A stretch of 64,000 nucleotides of DNA. Source: Oryzibacter oryziterrae (GTDB lineage: Bacteria; Pseudomonadota; Alphaproteobacteria; Rhizobiales; Pleomorphomonadaceae). The stretch lies in contig NZ_JAKJIC010000020.1 in NCBI RefSeq assembly GCF_021864535.1, positions 1-64,000 of the forward strand, in the 5' to 3' direction. The notes beneath the pieces are model-generated. The model made no database searches. It saw only the letters and a program-made list of their open reading frames with translations, and had not been told where the DNA came from. Shown piece after piece: positions 9,828 to 18,774 of this stretch. The translations under genes and the position numbers were made by a program. How positions within the stretch are numbered: position 1 is the stretch's first letter; the number at the start of each line of letters is the position of its first letter.

Positions 9828-9835
9828 GAATGGGG

Positions 9836-9857
9836 AAGGGGAGATCACTCTCCCCTT
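9836..9857 (+). promoter_or_regulatory. Short hairpin in rpsE-rpmD spacer
   Basis: AAGGGGAG (9836-9843) pairs perfectly with CTCCCCTT (9850-9857) around a 6-nt loop, 35 nt before rpmD. No uridine run follows. It may be a processing or stability element. Confidence 0.4.
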
Positions 9858-9892
9858 GACCGTTCCAAGCGAGCTTTCGGAAGGTAAGAACC

Positions 9893-10093
9893 ATGTCGAA
9901 CACCAAGTCTGGCAAGACCGTCACGGTCGAGCAGATCTACAGCCCCGCCCGCCGTCCGGCTGACCAGCGTGCTACGCTGGTGGGCCTTGGCCTCAACAAG
10001 ATGCATCGCACCGCGACGCTCGAGGATACTCCCTCGGTGCGCGGGATGATCGCGAAGGTCCAGCATCTCGTCCGCATCGTGGACGAGGCCTGA
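9893..10093 (+). CDS. rpmD: 50S ribosomal protein L30 (uL30)
   Basis: Small 50S protein. It has 66 residues. It contains the recognisable core [20 protein letters not shown], with the short L30 fold ending in [13 protein letters not shown]. It lies between rpsE and rplO as in most bacteria. Confidence 0.96.
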   Translation: MSNTKSGKTVTVEQIYSPARRPADQRATLVGLGLNKMHRTATLEDTPSVRGMIAKVQHLVRIVDEA

Positions 10094-10121
10094 GAAACCG
10101 CCGGTCGAAAGGATCGATGAA

Positions 10122-10592
10122 ATGAAGCTCAACGAGCTCAAGGACAACGAAGGCGCGACCAAGAAGCGCATGCGCGTCGGTCGCGGTATCGGCTCCGGCA
10201 AGGGCAAGACCGCCGGTCGCGGCGTCAAGGGTCAGAAGTCCCGTACCGGCGTCGCCATCAAGGGCTTCGAAGGCGGCCAGATGCCCCTGCATCGCCGTCT
10301 GCCGAAGCGCGGCTTCACCAACATCTTCGCTCTCGATCTCAATGAGATCGGTCTCTCCAAGATCCAGGCCGCCGTTGAGGCTGGCCAGCTGGATGCCAAG
10401 GCGACCGTGACCGTTGAGGCCCTGGTCTCTGCCGGCCTGCTGCGTCGTCCGCTTGACGGCGTGCGCGTGCTGGGTGGCGAGATCAAGACGGCTCTGACCT
10501 TCGAGATCGCTGGCGCGTCTGCTCCGGCCCTGGCTGCCATCGAGGCTGCCGGCGGCAAGGTTGTCGTGCTGGGTGCCGCTGAAGCGGCCTGA
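10122..10592 (+). CDS. rplO: 50S ribosomal protein L15 (uL15)
   Basis: Late 50S assembly protein. It has 156 residues. The glycine/lysine-rich N-terminal extension is present ([20 protein letters not shown]), then [17 protein letters not shown]. It is the last ribosomal gene of the spc block before a 292-nt structured gap that precedes secY. Confidence 0.98.
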   Translation: MKLNELKDNEGATKKRMRVGRGIGSGKGKTAGRGVKGQKSRTGVAIKGFEGGQMPLHRRLPKRGFTNIFALDLNEIGLSKIQAAVEAGQLDAKATVTVEALVSAGLLRRPLDGVRVLGGEIKTALTFEIAGASAPALAAIEAAGGKVVVLGAAEAA

Positions 10593-10597
10593 GTTGC

Positions 10598-10884
10598 AAG
10601 CCCTCGGGGCGCCTGAAATTGTCTCCCTTGAAGGAAGGCGCATTTCAGGTGCATCCGGGGGCTTATTTTGTCTGGACCTGTGGCTATATAAGCTCAGAAA
10701 TCGGTTGCCACTTGCGGCCCTCGGCCCGAACCGGTAGCTCATTGTCCGGACTGATCTTCCCTTGCGGGTATCCGGTGCCGTCTGGCGCCGTATGTTGAGG
10801 GAAGGCTGGATACATTTTGGGAGCGATGCGCCGGGTCTGGCGAGGCGCGAAGCGACCCGTTCCCCTCATCGGGTGGAGTGAGAC
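10598..10884 (+). promoter_or_regulatory. Structured spacer between rplO and secY
   Basis: A long stem starts right after rplO: AAGCCCTCGG (10598-10607) pairs with CCGGGGGCTT (10655-10664), and inside it GCGCCTGAAAT (10609-10619) pairs with ATTTCAGGTGC (10642-10652). ATTTTG follows, so it may act as a partial terminator. A CTATATAA-like -10 lies near 10684-10691 without a good -35. Downstream, CTTCCCT (10756-10762) matches AGGGAAG (10798-10804), while GTATCC (10768-10773) matches GGATAC (10808-10813). These two pairings cross, and a GGTGCC/GGCGCC hairpin sits between them. A pseudoknot or switch is possible. Confidence 0.5.
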
Positions 10885-12219
10885 ATGGCCTCGGCGGCAG
10901 AACAACTCGCTGCGAATATCAACCTTGGGTCCCTCTGGAAGGCTGAAGAGCTGAAGAAGAGGATCTTGTTCACCCTTGGTGCGCTTCTTGTGTATCGTCT
11001 GGGAACCTACATTCCGCTTCCCGGCATCAATCTTCAGGCACTCGAAGAAGCGTTCAAGCAGCAGAGCACAGGCTTCCTCGGCCTGTTCAACATGTTCTCC
11101 GGCGGTGCCGTCGGTCGCATGGCCATCTTTGCGCTGGGCATCATGCCCTACATTTCCGCCTCTATCATCGTGCAGCTGCTGACATCGGTCGTGCCGGCGC
11201 TCGAGACGATGAAGAAGGAAGGCGAATCGGGCCGCAAGAAGATGAACCAGTACACCCGCTATCTGACGGTGTTGCTGGCGGCGGTTCAGTCCTACGGCAT
11301 TGCGGTTGGTCTTGAGTCTCAGAGCACCCTTGTGCTCGATCCAGGCCCGTTCTTCATTCTGTCCACCGTTCTGTCGCTGATGGGCGGCACCATGTTCCTG
11401 CTGTGGCTGGGTGAGCAGATCACCTCGCGCGGCATCGGGCAGGGCACCTCGCTGATCATTTTCTCGGGTATCGTCGCCGGTTTGCCCCGTGCCTTCGTCG
11501 GCATGCTGGAGCTGGGCCGTCAGGGCGCGCTCGCAACGCCGATCATCATTGGGATCATCGTCCTGGCCGCTGCGGTCATCGGTGCCATCGTGTTCATGGA
11601 ACGCGCTCAGCGCCGCCTGATCATCCAGTATCCGAAGCGCCAGGTCGGCAACAAGATGTTCCAGGGCGAGTCGAGCCATCTGCCGCTCAAGCTGAACACC
11701 TCGGGCGTCATCCCGCCGATCTTTGCATCATCGATCCTGCTGATTCCCGGCACGCTCAGCGGCTTTGCCGGCACCAATGCCGCCGGTGGCTGGCTGCAGA
11801 CCATCGGCACCCTGATGGCGCATGGTCAGCCGCTCTACATGGTGTCCTACGCCGCCATGATCGTGTTCTTCTCCTTCTTCTACACGGCCATCGTGTTCAA
11901 TCCGACCGATACGGCCGAGAATCTGAAGAAGCAGGGCGGCTTTGTCCCGGGCATCCGTCCCGGCGAGCGCACCGCGCAGTTCATCGACTACGTGCTCACG
12001 CGCATCAATGTGCTCGGCGCTATCTATCTTGTGGTGATCTGTCTATTACCCGAATTTCTCATTTCGGCCACCGGCGTTCCGTTCTATTTCGGTGGTACCT
12101 CCCTTCTGATCGTGGTCTCGGTGACCATGGATACGGTTGCCCAGATCCAGGGACATCTGCTGGCGCACCAATATGAAGGGCTGATCAAGAAGTCGAAACT
12201 TCGGGGGAAGCGCAGATGA
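10885..12219 (+). CDS. secY: Protein translocase subunit SecY
   Basis: Channel subunit of the SecYEG inner-membrane translocon. It has 444 residues and about ten hydrophobic segments. Family marks are [13 protein letters not shown] near TM1, [18 protein letters not shown] in TM2 and the cytoplasmic loop [20 protein letters not shown]. Its distance from rplO (292 nt) suggests partly separate expression. It overlaps adk by 4 nt, so the two are translationally coupled. Confidence 0.98.
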   Translation: MASAAEQLAANINLGSLWKAEELKKRILFTLGALLVYRLGTYIPLPGINLQALEEAFKQQSTGFLGLFNMFSGGAVGRMAIFALGIMPYISASIIVQLLTSVVPALETMKKEGESGRKKMNQYTRYLTVLLAAVQSYGIAVGLESQSTLVLDPGPFFILSTVLSLMGGTMFLLWLGEQITSRGIGQGTSLIIFSGIVAGLPRAFVGMLELGRQGALATPIIIGIIVLAAAVIGAIVFMERAQRRLIIQYPKRQVGNKMFQGESSHLPLKLNTSGVIPPIFASSILLIPGTLSGFAGTNAAGGWLQTIGTLMAHGQPLYMVSYAAMIVFFSFFYTAIVFNPTDTAENLKKQGGFVPGIRPGERTAQFIDYVLTRINVLGAIYLVVICLLPEFLISATGVPFYFGGTSLLIVVSVTMDTVAQIQGHLLAHQYEGLIKKSKLRGKRR

Positions 12220-12794
12220 GGCTTATTCTTCTCGGACCGCCGGGCGCCGGTAAGGGGACACAGGCGCAGCGGCTGGTCGAGCGTTATGGGATCGTGCAGC
12301 TGTCGACCGGCGACATGCTTCGGGCGGCCGTGGCTGCCGGTACCGAGATCGGGAAGAAGGCCAAGGCGGTCATGGATGCCGGTCAGCTGGTGTCCGACGA
12401 TATTGTCATCGGCATCGTCTCCGACCGAATCGAAGAGCCCGATGCCAAGAATGGTTTCGTCCTCGACGGTTTCCCGCGCACGATCGCTCAGGCGGAGGCG
12501 CTGGAAAAGCTCCTGGCCTCGAAGTCCATGAAGCTCGATGCCGTCATCGAGTTCCAGGTGGATGAGACCAAGCTGGTCGACCGAATCGTTCGTCGCGCTG
12601 AAGAAGCCAAGGCCGCCGGTCAGCCGGTGCGCAAGGACGACAATCCGGAAGTTTTCGTCAAGCGTCTGGAAGAGTTCCGTGCTCTGACGGCCGCGTTGAC
12701 GCCCTTCTACCGCGAACGCGGTCAGCTGACATCGATCGACGGCATGGCGCCGATTGATGTGGTATCTGAGGAAATCCGTAAGGCTCTTTCTTGA
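12216..12794 (+). CDS. adk: Adenylate kinase
   Basis: Interconverts ATP plus AMP and two ADP in the cytoplasm. It has 192 residues. The P-loop [10 protein letters not shown] lies at about residues 7-16, the AMP-binding region [16 protein letters not shown] follows, and DGFPRT marks the core. The LID is the short, zinc-less type ([18 protein letters not shown]) frequent in alphaproteobacteria. The ATGA overlap with secY is the usual arrangement. Confidence 0.98.
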   Translation: MRLILLGPPGAGKGTQAQRLVERYGIVQLSTGDMLRAAVAAGTEIGKKAKAVMDAGQLVSDDIVIGIVSDRIEEPDAKNGFVLDGFPRTIAQAEALEKLLASKSMKLDAVIEFQVDETKLVDRIVRRAEEAKAAGQPVRKDDNPEVFVKRLEEFRALTAALTPFYRERGQLTSIDGMAPIDVVSEEIRKALS

Positions 12795-12894
12795 GAGCCG
12801 GCAAATAGCGCCACGGTTCGGCCCTTCTCTCGCGGGAAGGGCACACTGCGGCGCGATAGTGCGGAAAAACAAGCGGGAACTTGCTTGGGTGAGG

Positions 12895-12923
12895 TTGACG
12901 GGAAGGCCGGTGTCGGCTATGAA
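12895..12923 (+). promoter_or_regulatory. Sigma-70-type promoter for rpsM
   Basis: TTGACG (12895-12900), 17-nt spacer, TATGAA (12918-12923). The architecture is the same as at the rplN promoter. GAACCCG/CGGGTTC (12921-12927 and 12938-12944) forms an inverted repeat across the -10 and the likely start site. It would give a leader of about 210 nt. Confidence 0.55.
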
Positions 12924-12929
12924 CCCGCA

Positions 12930-13139
12930 CCTATTCCCGGGTTCTCGTGTGAATGGGCGGTCTTGCTTTGTCTTTTGAGTCGCGACTCAGTGAGGACAGG
13001 GCGCCCAGCCGAAACCAAGCGGTGAACCCGAGCGGTGTGGCCGGACATCCGGTCGCCGTCAATCATCAGACCTCCACGACGTGCATTCGGGGGAGGGAGC
13101 ATCCGGTTAAACCGGCTGCGACGACAGGAGTGAAGTGAA
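12930..13139 (+). promoter_or_regulatory. Leader of rpsM; gene-free adk-rpsM interval
   Basis: The interval 12795-13139 has no credible gene. An unexplained stem without a T-run, GCCCTTC/GAAGGGC (12821-12842), follows adk. After the promoter the leader holds a 14-bp palindrome TGAGTCGCGACTCA (12976-12989) and a small CCGG-TTAAA-CCGG hairpin (13103-13115) just upstream of the AGGAG ribosome site at 13126. rpmJ, which often lies here in other phyla, is absent. Confidence 0.45.
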
Positions 13140-13508
13140 GTGGCCCGTATTGCTGGCGTCAATATTCCCACGGCCAAGCGCGTTCTGATCGCGCTTCAGT
13201 ACATTCATGGCATCGGCCCGAAGTTCGCCGCCGAGATCCTTGAGAAGACCGGCATTGCCGACACCAAGCGCGTGAATGAGCTGAGCGACGCGGAAGTTCT
13301 GCAGATCCGTGAAATCATCGACCGCGACTACATGGTGGAAGGCGACCTGCGTCGCGACACCGCCATGAACATCAAGCGTCTGATGGACCTCGGCTGCTAC
13401 CGCGGCCTGCGTCACCGCAAGGGCCTGCCGGTCCGTGGTCAGCGCACGCACACCAACGCCCGCACCCGCAAGGGTCCGGCCAAGGCGATTGCTGGCAAGA
13501 AGAAGTAA
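13140..13508 (+). CDS. rpsM: 30S ribosomal protein S13 (uS13)
   Basis: Head-of-30S protein that forms inter-subunit bridges. It has 122 residues and a GTG start with AGGAG 9 nt upstream. It starts [20 protein letters not shown] and ends with the conserved [20 protein letters not shown]. It is the first gene of the alpha block but is separated from rpsK by 294 nt, which is unusual. Confidence 0.98.
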   Translation: MARIAGVNIPTAKRVLIALQYIHGIGPKFAAEILEKTGIADTKRVNELSDAEVLQIREIIDRDYMVEGDLRRDTAMNIKRLMDLGCYRGLRHRKGLPVRGQRTHTNARTRKGPAKAIAGKKK

Positions 13509-13802
13509 TTTCTTTGGAAGCCGGGTGGTGGGTCAAGGCTCACCGCTCTGGTTTCCGGGGTTGGACATGGCGCCGGCTCCGCGAGGCATCGCGGTCGGCG
13601 CTTTGTCCATGGTGGAAGGTGCTCTTGGGTGCTTCCGCCGGGTGATTGCCCCGTTGGGGTGGTCATTTGTATGTCCGGTGCGCGGGTTCGACTACAGGCG
13701 TGCGCTCCGGTGTAGCCGCTGGAACTACGGCGGTGACGAGATCGACAATGACGTTCGTCGTCAGGCTGAGGCCTGGGGCGAACTGGAACAGAGTGAGAGA
13801 GC
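13509..13802 (+). promoter_or_regulatory. Hairpin-dense rpsM-rpsK spacer
   Basis: No coding sequence. Successive stems: GGAAGCC plus GTGGTG pairing with CACCGC plus GGTTTCC (about 13516-13558); a three-part stem TGGACA, GCGCCG, CCGCGA (13562-13584) pairing with TCGCGG, CGGCGC, TGTCCA (13589-13609); GGTGGAAG with CTTCCGCC (about 13611-13639); a wobble-rich stem around CCCC-GTT-GGGG; and CCGG-T-GCGC with GCGC-T-CCGG near 13677-13713. It is either a structured RNA, an extended leader for rpsK-rpoA-rplQ, or an inserted repeat element. Confidence 0.5.
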
Positions 13803-14195
13803 ATGGCCAAGGAAGCCGCTGGTCGCGTTCGCCGTCGCGAACGCAAGAACATCACCTCGGGCATCGCCCACGTGAATTCCACGTTCAACAACACCATGAT
13901 CACCATTACCGACGCGCAGGGCAACACCATCTCCTGGTCGTCCGCCGGTACCATGGGCTTCAAGGGCTCGCGCAAGTCGACCCCCTATGCCGCCCAGATG
14001 GCTGCTGAAGACGCTGCCCGCAAGGCCGCTGAACATGGTGTGAAGACCCTTGAGGTCGAGGTTTGCGGTCCGGGCTCCGGTCGCGAATCGGCGCTCCGCG
14101 CGCTTCAGGCTGCCGGTTTCCTGGTCAGCTCGATCCGCGACGTGACCCCGATCCCGCACAACGGCTGCCGTCCGCGCAAGCGTCGTCGCGTCTGA
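13803..14195 (+). CDS. rpsK: 30S ribosomal protein S11 (uS11)
   Basis: 30S platform protein at the mRNA exit. It has 130 residues. It begins [19 protein letters not shown] and has the signature [20 protein letters not shown]-like block (here [19 protein letters not shown]) and the C-terminal [18 protein letters not shown]. rpsD, which follows in enterobacteria, is absent, as is normal for alphaproteobacteria. Confidence 0.98.
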   Translation: MAKEAAGRVRRRERKNITSGIAHVNSTFNNTMITITDAQGNTISWSSAGTMGFKGSRKSTPYAAQMAAEDAARKAAEHGVKTLEVEVCGPGSGRESALRALQAAGFLVSSIRDVTPIPHNGCRPRKRRRV

Positions 14196-14215
14196 CCTCG
14201 GCACACGCGTTTCCT

Positions 14216-14237
14216 CCAGAGCCCCGTCCGGCTCTGG
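14216..14237 (+). promoter_or_regulatory. Hairpin in rpsK-rpoA spacer
   Basis: CCAGAGCC (14216-14223) pairs perfectly with GGCTCTGG (14230-14237) around a 6-nt loop. A second small stem CCGCC-TGT-GGCGG follows near 14278-14290. No uridine tract is present, so read-through into rpoA is expected. Confidence 0.45.
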
Positions 14238-14316
14238 ATACGGCCGTCATCAAGGCGGTGCGCCAAACAGGACTGCCGCCTGTGGCGGACCGCTTCATGA
14301 GGAAAGGGTTATAACC

Positions 14317-15339
14317 GTGAGCATCCAGAAGAACTGGCAAGAGCTCAAGAAGCCGAACAAGCTCGAGGTCATCCCGAGCCGCGACCCCAAGCGCGTTGCG
14401 ACCGTTGTCGCCTCGCCGCTGGAGCGTGGCTTCGGTCTGACCCTCGGCAACGCGCTGCGTCGCGTTCTGCTGTCCTCGCTGCAGGGCGCGGCGGTGACGG
14501 CGGTGCAGATCGACGGAGTTCTGCATGAGTTCTCGTCGATCGCCGGCGTTCGCGAAGATGTCACCGACATCATCCTGAATATCAAGGAAATCGCCGTGCG
14601 CATGCAGGGGCAGGGCCCCAAGCGCATGGTCGTGCGCAAGCAGGGCCCCGGCATCGTTACCGCTGGCGACATCCAGACGGTTGGCGATATCGAGATCCTC
14701 AATCCCGAACTCGCCATCTGCACGCTGGACGAAGGCGCTGAAATCCGCATGGAATTCACCGTCGACACCGGCAAGGGCTACGTTCCGTCCGACCGCAACC
14801 GTCCTGAAGATGCTCCGATCGGTCTGATTCCGGTCGACAGCCTCTACTCGCCGGTGCGCAAGGTGTCCTACAAGGTCGAGAACACCCGCGAGGGCCAGGA
14901 TCTCGATCTGGACAAGCTGACGCTGACCGTCGAGACTGATGGTTCGATCAAGCCGGAAGACGCTGTGGCCTATGCCGCTCGCATCCTGCAGGACCAGCTG
15001 GCGATCTTCGTGAACTTCGAAGAGCCGCAGAAGGATACCAAGGTCGAGACCGTTCCGGAACTCGCCTTCAATCCGGCGCTGCTCAAGAAGGTCGACGAAC
15101 TCGAGCTTTCGGTGCGTTCGGCCAACTGCCTCAAGAACGACAACATCGTCTACATTGGCGATCTGATCCAGAAGAGCGAAGCAGAGATGCTGCGTACGCC
15201 GAACTTCGGCCGCAAGTCGCTCAACGAGATCAAGGAAGTTCTGGCGCAGATGGGCCTGCATCTCGGCATGGAAGTGCCGAACTGGCCGCCCGAGAACATC
15301 GAAGATCTGGCCAAGCGCTACGAAGACCACAATTACTGA
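14317..15339 (+). CDS. rpoA: DNA-directed RNA polymerase subunit alpha
   Basis: RNA polymerase assembly platform and activator contact. It has 340 residues and a GTG start behind AGGAAAGGG. The N-terminal domain has [20 protein letters not shown], and the C-terminal DNA-binding domain has [18 protein letters not shown] and [14 protein letters not shown]. Its place between rpsK and rplQ is canonical. Confidence 0.98.
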   Translation: MSIQKNWQELKKPNKLEVIPSRDPKRVATVVASPLERGFGLTLGNALRRVLLSSLQGAAVTAVQIDGVLHEFSSIAGVREDVTDIILNIKEIAVRMQGQGPKRMVVRKQGPGIVTAGDIQTVGDIEILNPELAICTLDEGAEIRMEFTVDTGKGYVPSDRNRPEDAPIGLIPVDSLYSPVRKVSYKVENTREGQDLDLDKLTLTVETDGSIKPEDAVAYAARILQDQLAIFVNFEEPQKDTKVETVPELAFNPALLKKVDELELSVRSANCLKNDNIVYIGDLIQKSEAEMLRTPNFGRKSLNEIKEVLAQMGLHLGMEVPNWPPENIEDLAKRYEDHNY

Positions 15340-15431
15340 GCCGCAAGGCTCGCCGGGGAGGGGACTTCCCGGCTTCCCAAGTAACCCAATCAAGCCCGGC
15401 GTGAGCCGCGCGAAAGAACCAGGAGTCAGCT

Positions 15432-15869
15432 ATGCGCCACGGAAATAGGGGCCGCAAGCTCAACCGTACCCAGAGCCACCGCAAGGCCATGTTCGCCAAC
15501 ATGGTTGCTTCGCTTGTCGAGCACGAGCAGATCGTCACCACCCTGCCGAAGGCGAAGGACCTGCGTCCGATCGTCGAGAAGCTGGTGACGCTCGCCAAGA
15601 AGGGCGACCTTGCCGCCCGTCGTCAGGCCGTTGCCGAACTGCAGAACAACGAAGTTGCTGCCAAGAAGCTCTTCGACGTTCTCGGCCCCCGCTACAAGGC
15701 CCGCGCCGGCGGCTACACCCGCGTCCTCAAGGCGGGCTTCCGCCATGGCGACTCGGCTGCCGTTGCCGTGATCGAGTTCGTCGATCGCGACGTCAATGCC
15801 AAGGGTGCTGCCGACAAGGCCCGCACCGCCGCTGCCGCTGAAGCGGCTCCGGCCGAAGCCGCTGCCTGA
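15432..15869 (+). CDS. rplQ: 50S ribosomal protein L17 (bL17)
   Basis: 50S protein near the tunnel exit. It has 145 residues. It begins [20 protein letters not shown], and the conserved [20 protein letters not shown] follows. The C-terminus is an Ala/Glu-rich tail. It is the last gene of the alpha block and lies just before a strong terminator. Confidence 0.98.
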   Translation: MRHGNRGRKLNRTQSHRKAMFANMVASLVEHEQIVTTLPKAKDLRPIVEKLVTLAKKGDLAARRQAVAELQNNEVAAKKLFDVLGPRYKARAGGYTRVLKAGFRHGDSAAVAVIEFVDRDVNAKGAADKARTAAAAEAAPAEAAA

Positions 15870-15896
15870 TTTCAGGCCGAGCTTTGATCGATAAGA

Positions 15897-15925
15897 GGGG
15901 GTGGCCATGCGCCGCCCCCTTTTTT
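15897..15925 (+). terminator. Intrinsic terminator of the ribosomal cluster
   Basis: GGGGGTGGC (15897-15905), loop CATGC, GCCGCCCCC (15911-15919), then six T. The stem has one G-U pair. It is the clearest terminator in the window. Confidence 0.93.
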
Positions 15926-15998
15926 ATTGGCTGAACTCTCTTTCCTTGCCACAATTGGGCGCATAGATAGGCGCGGTTCAGTTTTCAGGAGATCTGAG

Positions 15999-17423
15999 AT
16001 GCTCGGCAGACGATTTTTCGCCTGTGCCTTCACCCTGTTGGCCCTGATCGTAACGCCTCTCTCAATGGCAGGCGCCCAGGATCGGGTGGTGCCGGAATCT
16101 TCTGGCCAGGTGAAGCTCTCCTTCGCCCCCATCGCCCATTCCGCCGGGCCTGCCGTGGTCAACGTCTACTCGACCAAGACCATCAAGGTCTCCGCGTCGC
16201 CGCTGATGGACGACCCCTTCTTCCAGCAGTTCTTCGGCAACAACTTCCCCGGCATGGGACAGCAGCGAGAGCGCCACCAGCAGTCGCTCGGCTCCGGCGT
16301 CATCGTCGACCCGTCCGGACTCATTGTCACCAACAACCACGTCATCGCCGACGGCGACGAGGTGAAGGTGGCCCTTGCCGACAAGCGCGAGTTCGAATGC
16401 GACGTGGTCCTGAAGGACGACCAGCTCGACCTCGCCGTCCTCAAGATCCGCGTGCCCAAGGGCGAGCTTCCCACGCTGGAACTCGCCAACTCCGACGAAC
16501 TGCAGGTCGGCGATCTCGTGCTCGCCATCGGCAATCCCTTCGGCGTCGGCCAGACCGTGACGCAGGGCATTGTCTCGGCGCTTGCCCGCAGCCAGGTCGG
16601 CATCTCCGACTATCAGTTCTTCATCCAGACCGACGCCGCCATCAATCCCGGCAACTCCGGTGGCGCGCTGGTGGATATGAACGGCAAGCTGGTTGGTATC
16701 AACACCGCCATCTTCACCCGTGGCGGCGGCTCCAACGGCATCGGCTTTGCCATCCCCTCGAACATGGTCAAGGTCTTCGTCGATTCGGCCAAGCGGGGCG
16801 GCAGCACCGTTGAGCTACCCTGGATCGGAGCCGAATTGCAGCCGGTGACGGCCGAGATCGCCGAGAGCCTCGGCCTTGATCGCCCCTCCGGCGTGCTGGT
16901 GACCTCCGTGGTGGCCGACAGCCCCGCCGCCGCTGCCGGTCTCGATGTGGGGGACCTCGTCACGGCCGTCGATGGCATCGAGGTCTCCGATCCCCGAGTC
17001 TTCAACTACCGCCTCGCCACCAAGGGCGTCGGCAATACGGCCAAGCTCACCGTCAACCGCTCCGGCAGCACCATCGACCTCGATGTTCTCCTGAAGCCGG
17101 CGCCCGAGACCACGCCGCGCGATCAGGTGACCATTTCCGCGCGCTCCCCGTTCCAGGGCGCCACCGTGGCCAATCTGTCGCCGGCCGTCGCCTCGGAGGC
17201 TGGCATCTCCTACCGGGGGCAGACCGGTGTCGTCATCCTCTCCGTCGATCCCCGGTCGGCCGCGGCGCGCATCGGCCTCTCCCGGGGTGACATTATCCTG
17301 ACCGTCAATGGTTCGGAGGTGACCGGCACCGCCATGCTCAACGATCTTCTCAACGCCGATCCCCTGTTCTGGCGCGTGTCCATCGACCGCGATGGCCGGA
17401 TCCTGCGCATGGCCTTCAGATGA
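15999..17423 (+). CDS. DegP/DegQ-type periplasmic serine protease
   Basis: Trypsin-like periplasmic quality-control protease of the HtrA family. The ATG at 15999 has AGGAG 7 nt upstream; the frame extends 24 codons further without signal-peptide character, so the shorter start is preferred. It has 474 residues. A signal peptide covers about residues 1-27. The catalytic triad is H114 (TNNHVIADGD), D144 (QLDLAVLKI) and S220 (NPGNSGGALV). Two PDZ domains follow (GVLVTSVVADSPAAAAGL and GVVILSVDPRSAAARIGL). It is oriented with rarA and overlaps it by 4 nt, so the two probably share a transcript. Which paralogue (DegP, DegQ or MucD) it is cannot be decided here. Confidence 0.93.
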   Translation: MLGRRFFACAFTLLALIVTPLSMAGAQDRVVPESSGQVKLSFAPIAHSAGPAVVNVYSTKTIKVSASPLMDDPFFQQFFGNNFPGMGQQRERHQQSLGSGVIVDPSGLIVTNNHVIADGDEVKVALADKREFECDVVLKDDQLDLAVLKIRVPKGELPTLELANSDELQVGDLVLAIGNPFGVGQTVTQGIVSALARSQVGISDYQFFIQTDAAINPGNSGGALVDMNGKLVGINTAIFTRGGGSNGIGFAIPSNMVKVFVDSAKRGGSTVELPWIGAELQPVTAEIAESLGLDRPSGVLVTSVVADSPAAAAGLDVGDLVTAVDGIEVSDPRVFNYRLATKGVGNTAKLTVNRSGSTIDLDVLLKPAPETTPRDQVTISARSPFQGATVANLSPAVASEAGISYRGQTGVVILSVDPRSAAARIGLSRGDIILTVNGSEVTGTAMLNDLLNADPLFWRVSIDRDGRILRMAFR

Positions 17424-18727
17424 GTGACCTGTTTTCCGCCAGTGAACCCGATCTGCGCTCGCGGCCGCTTGCCGACCGCCTGCGCCCCGATCGCCTTGCC
17501 GACGTTGTCGGTCAGGATCATCTGGTCGGACCTGGCGGAACCATCACCCGCATGCTGGAGTCCGGCAGCCTTGGCTCCCTGATCCTCTGGGGGCCGCCGG
17601 GTTCGGGCAAGACAACCGTCGCTCGCCTGCTCGCCCGTGAAACCAGCCTCGTGTTCGAACAGGCATCGGCCATCTTCACCGGTGTCGCCGATTTGAAGAA
17701 GCTGTTCGAAACGGCCCGCATGCGCCGGCAGACCGGCAAGGGCACCTTGCTGTTCATCGACGAGATCCACCGCTTCAATCGCGCCCAGCAGGACAGCTTC
17801 CTGCCGGTGATGGAAGACGGCACCATCACCCTGATCGGCGCCACCACCGAGAACCCCTCCTTCGAGCTCAATGCGGCGCTTCTGTCGCGCTCGCATGTCC
17901 TTGTCTTCAAGTCGCATGACGAGGCGTCCATCGGACAACTGCTCGCCCGCGCCGAGGAAGTCACCGGCAAGCCGCTGCCGCTCGATGAGGAAGCCCGTGG
18001 CGTCCTGATCCGCATGGCTGACGGCGATGGCCGTTCGGCGCTGACGCTGGCCGAGGACGTCTGGCGAGCCGCCCGTCCCGATGAGCTGTTCGACGCCAAG
18101 ACGCTGCAGGAAGTGGTGCAGCGCCGCGCCCCGGTCTACGACAAGGCGCAGGACGGCCACTACAATCTGATCTCAGCGCTGCACAAGTCGGTGCGCGGCT
18201 CCGATCCGGACGCCGCTCTCTATTATTTCTGCCGCATGATCGACGCCGGTGAGGATCCGCTCTACGTCATCCGACGGGTCATCCGCATGTCGGTCGAGGA
18301 TGTCGGGCTGGCCGATCCGCAGGCGCTCTCGGTCTGCGTCGCCGCCCAGGCGGCCTACGAAATGCTGGGCAGTCCGGAGGGGGAACTGGCCATCGCCGAG
18401 GCTGTTGTCTATGTAGCCACGGCGCCCAAGTCCAACGCCATCGAGGTTGCCTATATCAAGGCGATGCGGGCGGCCAAGCAGAATGGCTCGCTCCTGCCGC
18501 CCAAGCATATCCTCAACGCCCCCACCAAGCTGATGAAGGGGGAGGGCTATGGCACCGGCTATCGCTACGATCACGACGAGCCCGATGCCTTTTCCGGCCA
18601 GGATTACTTTCCCGAAAAGCTGGGGCGCCAGACCTTCTACGATCCGGTCGAGCGCGGCTTTGAACGTGAGTTGCGCAAGCGGCTCGACTACTGGAGCCGC
18701 CTGCGACGCGAACGCAATCCGAGGTGA
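17420..18727 (+). CDS. rarA: Replication-associated recombination protein A (RarA/MgsA)
   Basis: AAA+ ATPase acting at stalled replication forks, related to WRNIP1 and clamp loaders. It has 435 residues. It begins with the DnaX-like PLADRLRPDRLADVVGQDHL, Walker A is WGPPGSGKTTVARLLA, Walker B/DExH-like is LLFIDEIHRFNRAQQD, and sensor 1 is LIGATTENPSFELNAAL. The tetramerisation and C-terminal regions include YFCRMIDAGEDPLYVIRR and GTGYRYDHDEP. The ATGA overlap with the protease gene is typical of Rhizobiales. Confidence 0.96.
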   Translation: MSDLFSASEPDLRSRPLADRLRPDRLADVVGQDHLVGPGGTITRMLESGSLGSLILWGPPGSGKTTVARLLARETSLVFEQASAIFTGVADLKKLFETARMRRQTGKGTLLFIDEIHRFNRAQQDSFLPVMEDGTITLIGATTENPSFELNAALLSRSHVLVFKSHDEASIGQLLARAEEVTGKPLPLDEEARGVLIRMADGDGRSALTLAEDVWRAARPDELFDAKTLQEVVQRRAPVYDKAQDGHYNLISALHKSVRGSDPDAALYYFCRMIDAGEDPLYVIRRVIRMSVEDVGLADPQALSVCVAAQAAYEMLGSPEGELAIAEAVVYVATAPKSNAIEVAYIKAMRAAKQNGSLLPPKHILNAPTKLMKGEGYGTGYRYDHDEPDAFSGQDYFPEKLGRQTFYDPVERGFERELRKRLDYWSRLRRERNPR

Positions 18728-18748
18728 CGGCGCGTGCCGTCACGGTTT
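18724..18748 (+). terminator. Terminator overlapping the rarA stop
   Basis: GTGACGGC (18724-18731), loop GCGT, GCCGTCAC (18736-18743), then GGTTTTC. The stem is perfect and begins within the last codons of rarA. The T-tract is short, so efficiency may be moderate. Confidence 0.7.
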
Positions 18749-18774
18749 TCGTTCGGTTGGGTGGAGGGATCGGC

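Noticed and set aside
12821-12842. GCCCTTC/GAAGGGC stem after adk as an intrinsic terminator
   Set aside because: No T-run follows; listed only as structure.
12976-12989. 14-bp palindrome TGAGTCGCGACTCA as a definite operator
   Set aside because: A few such palindromes are expected by chance in 64 kb and it lies downstream of the promoter; kept as a note only.
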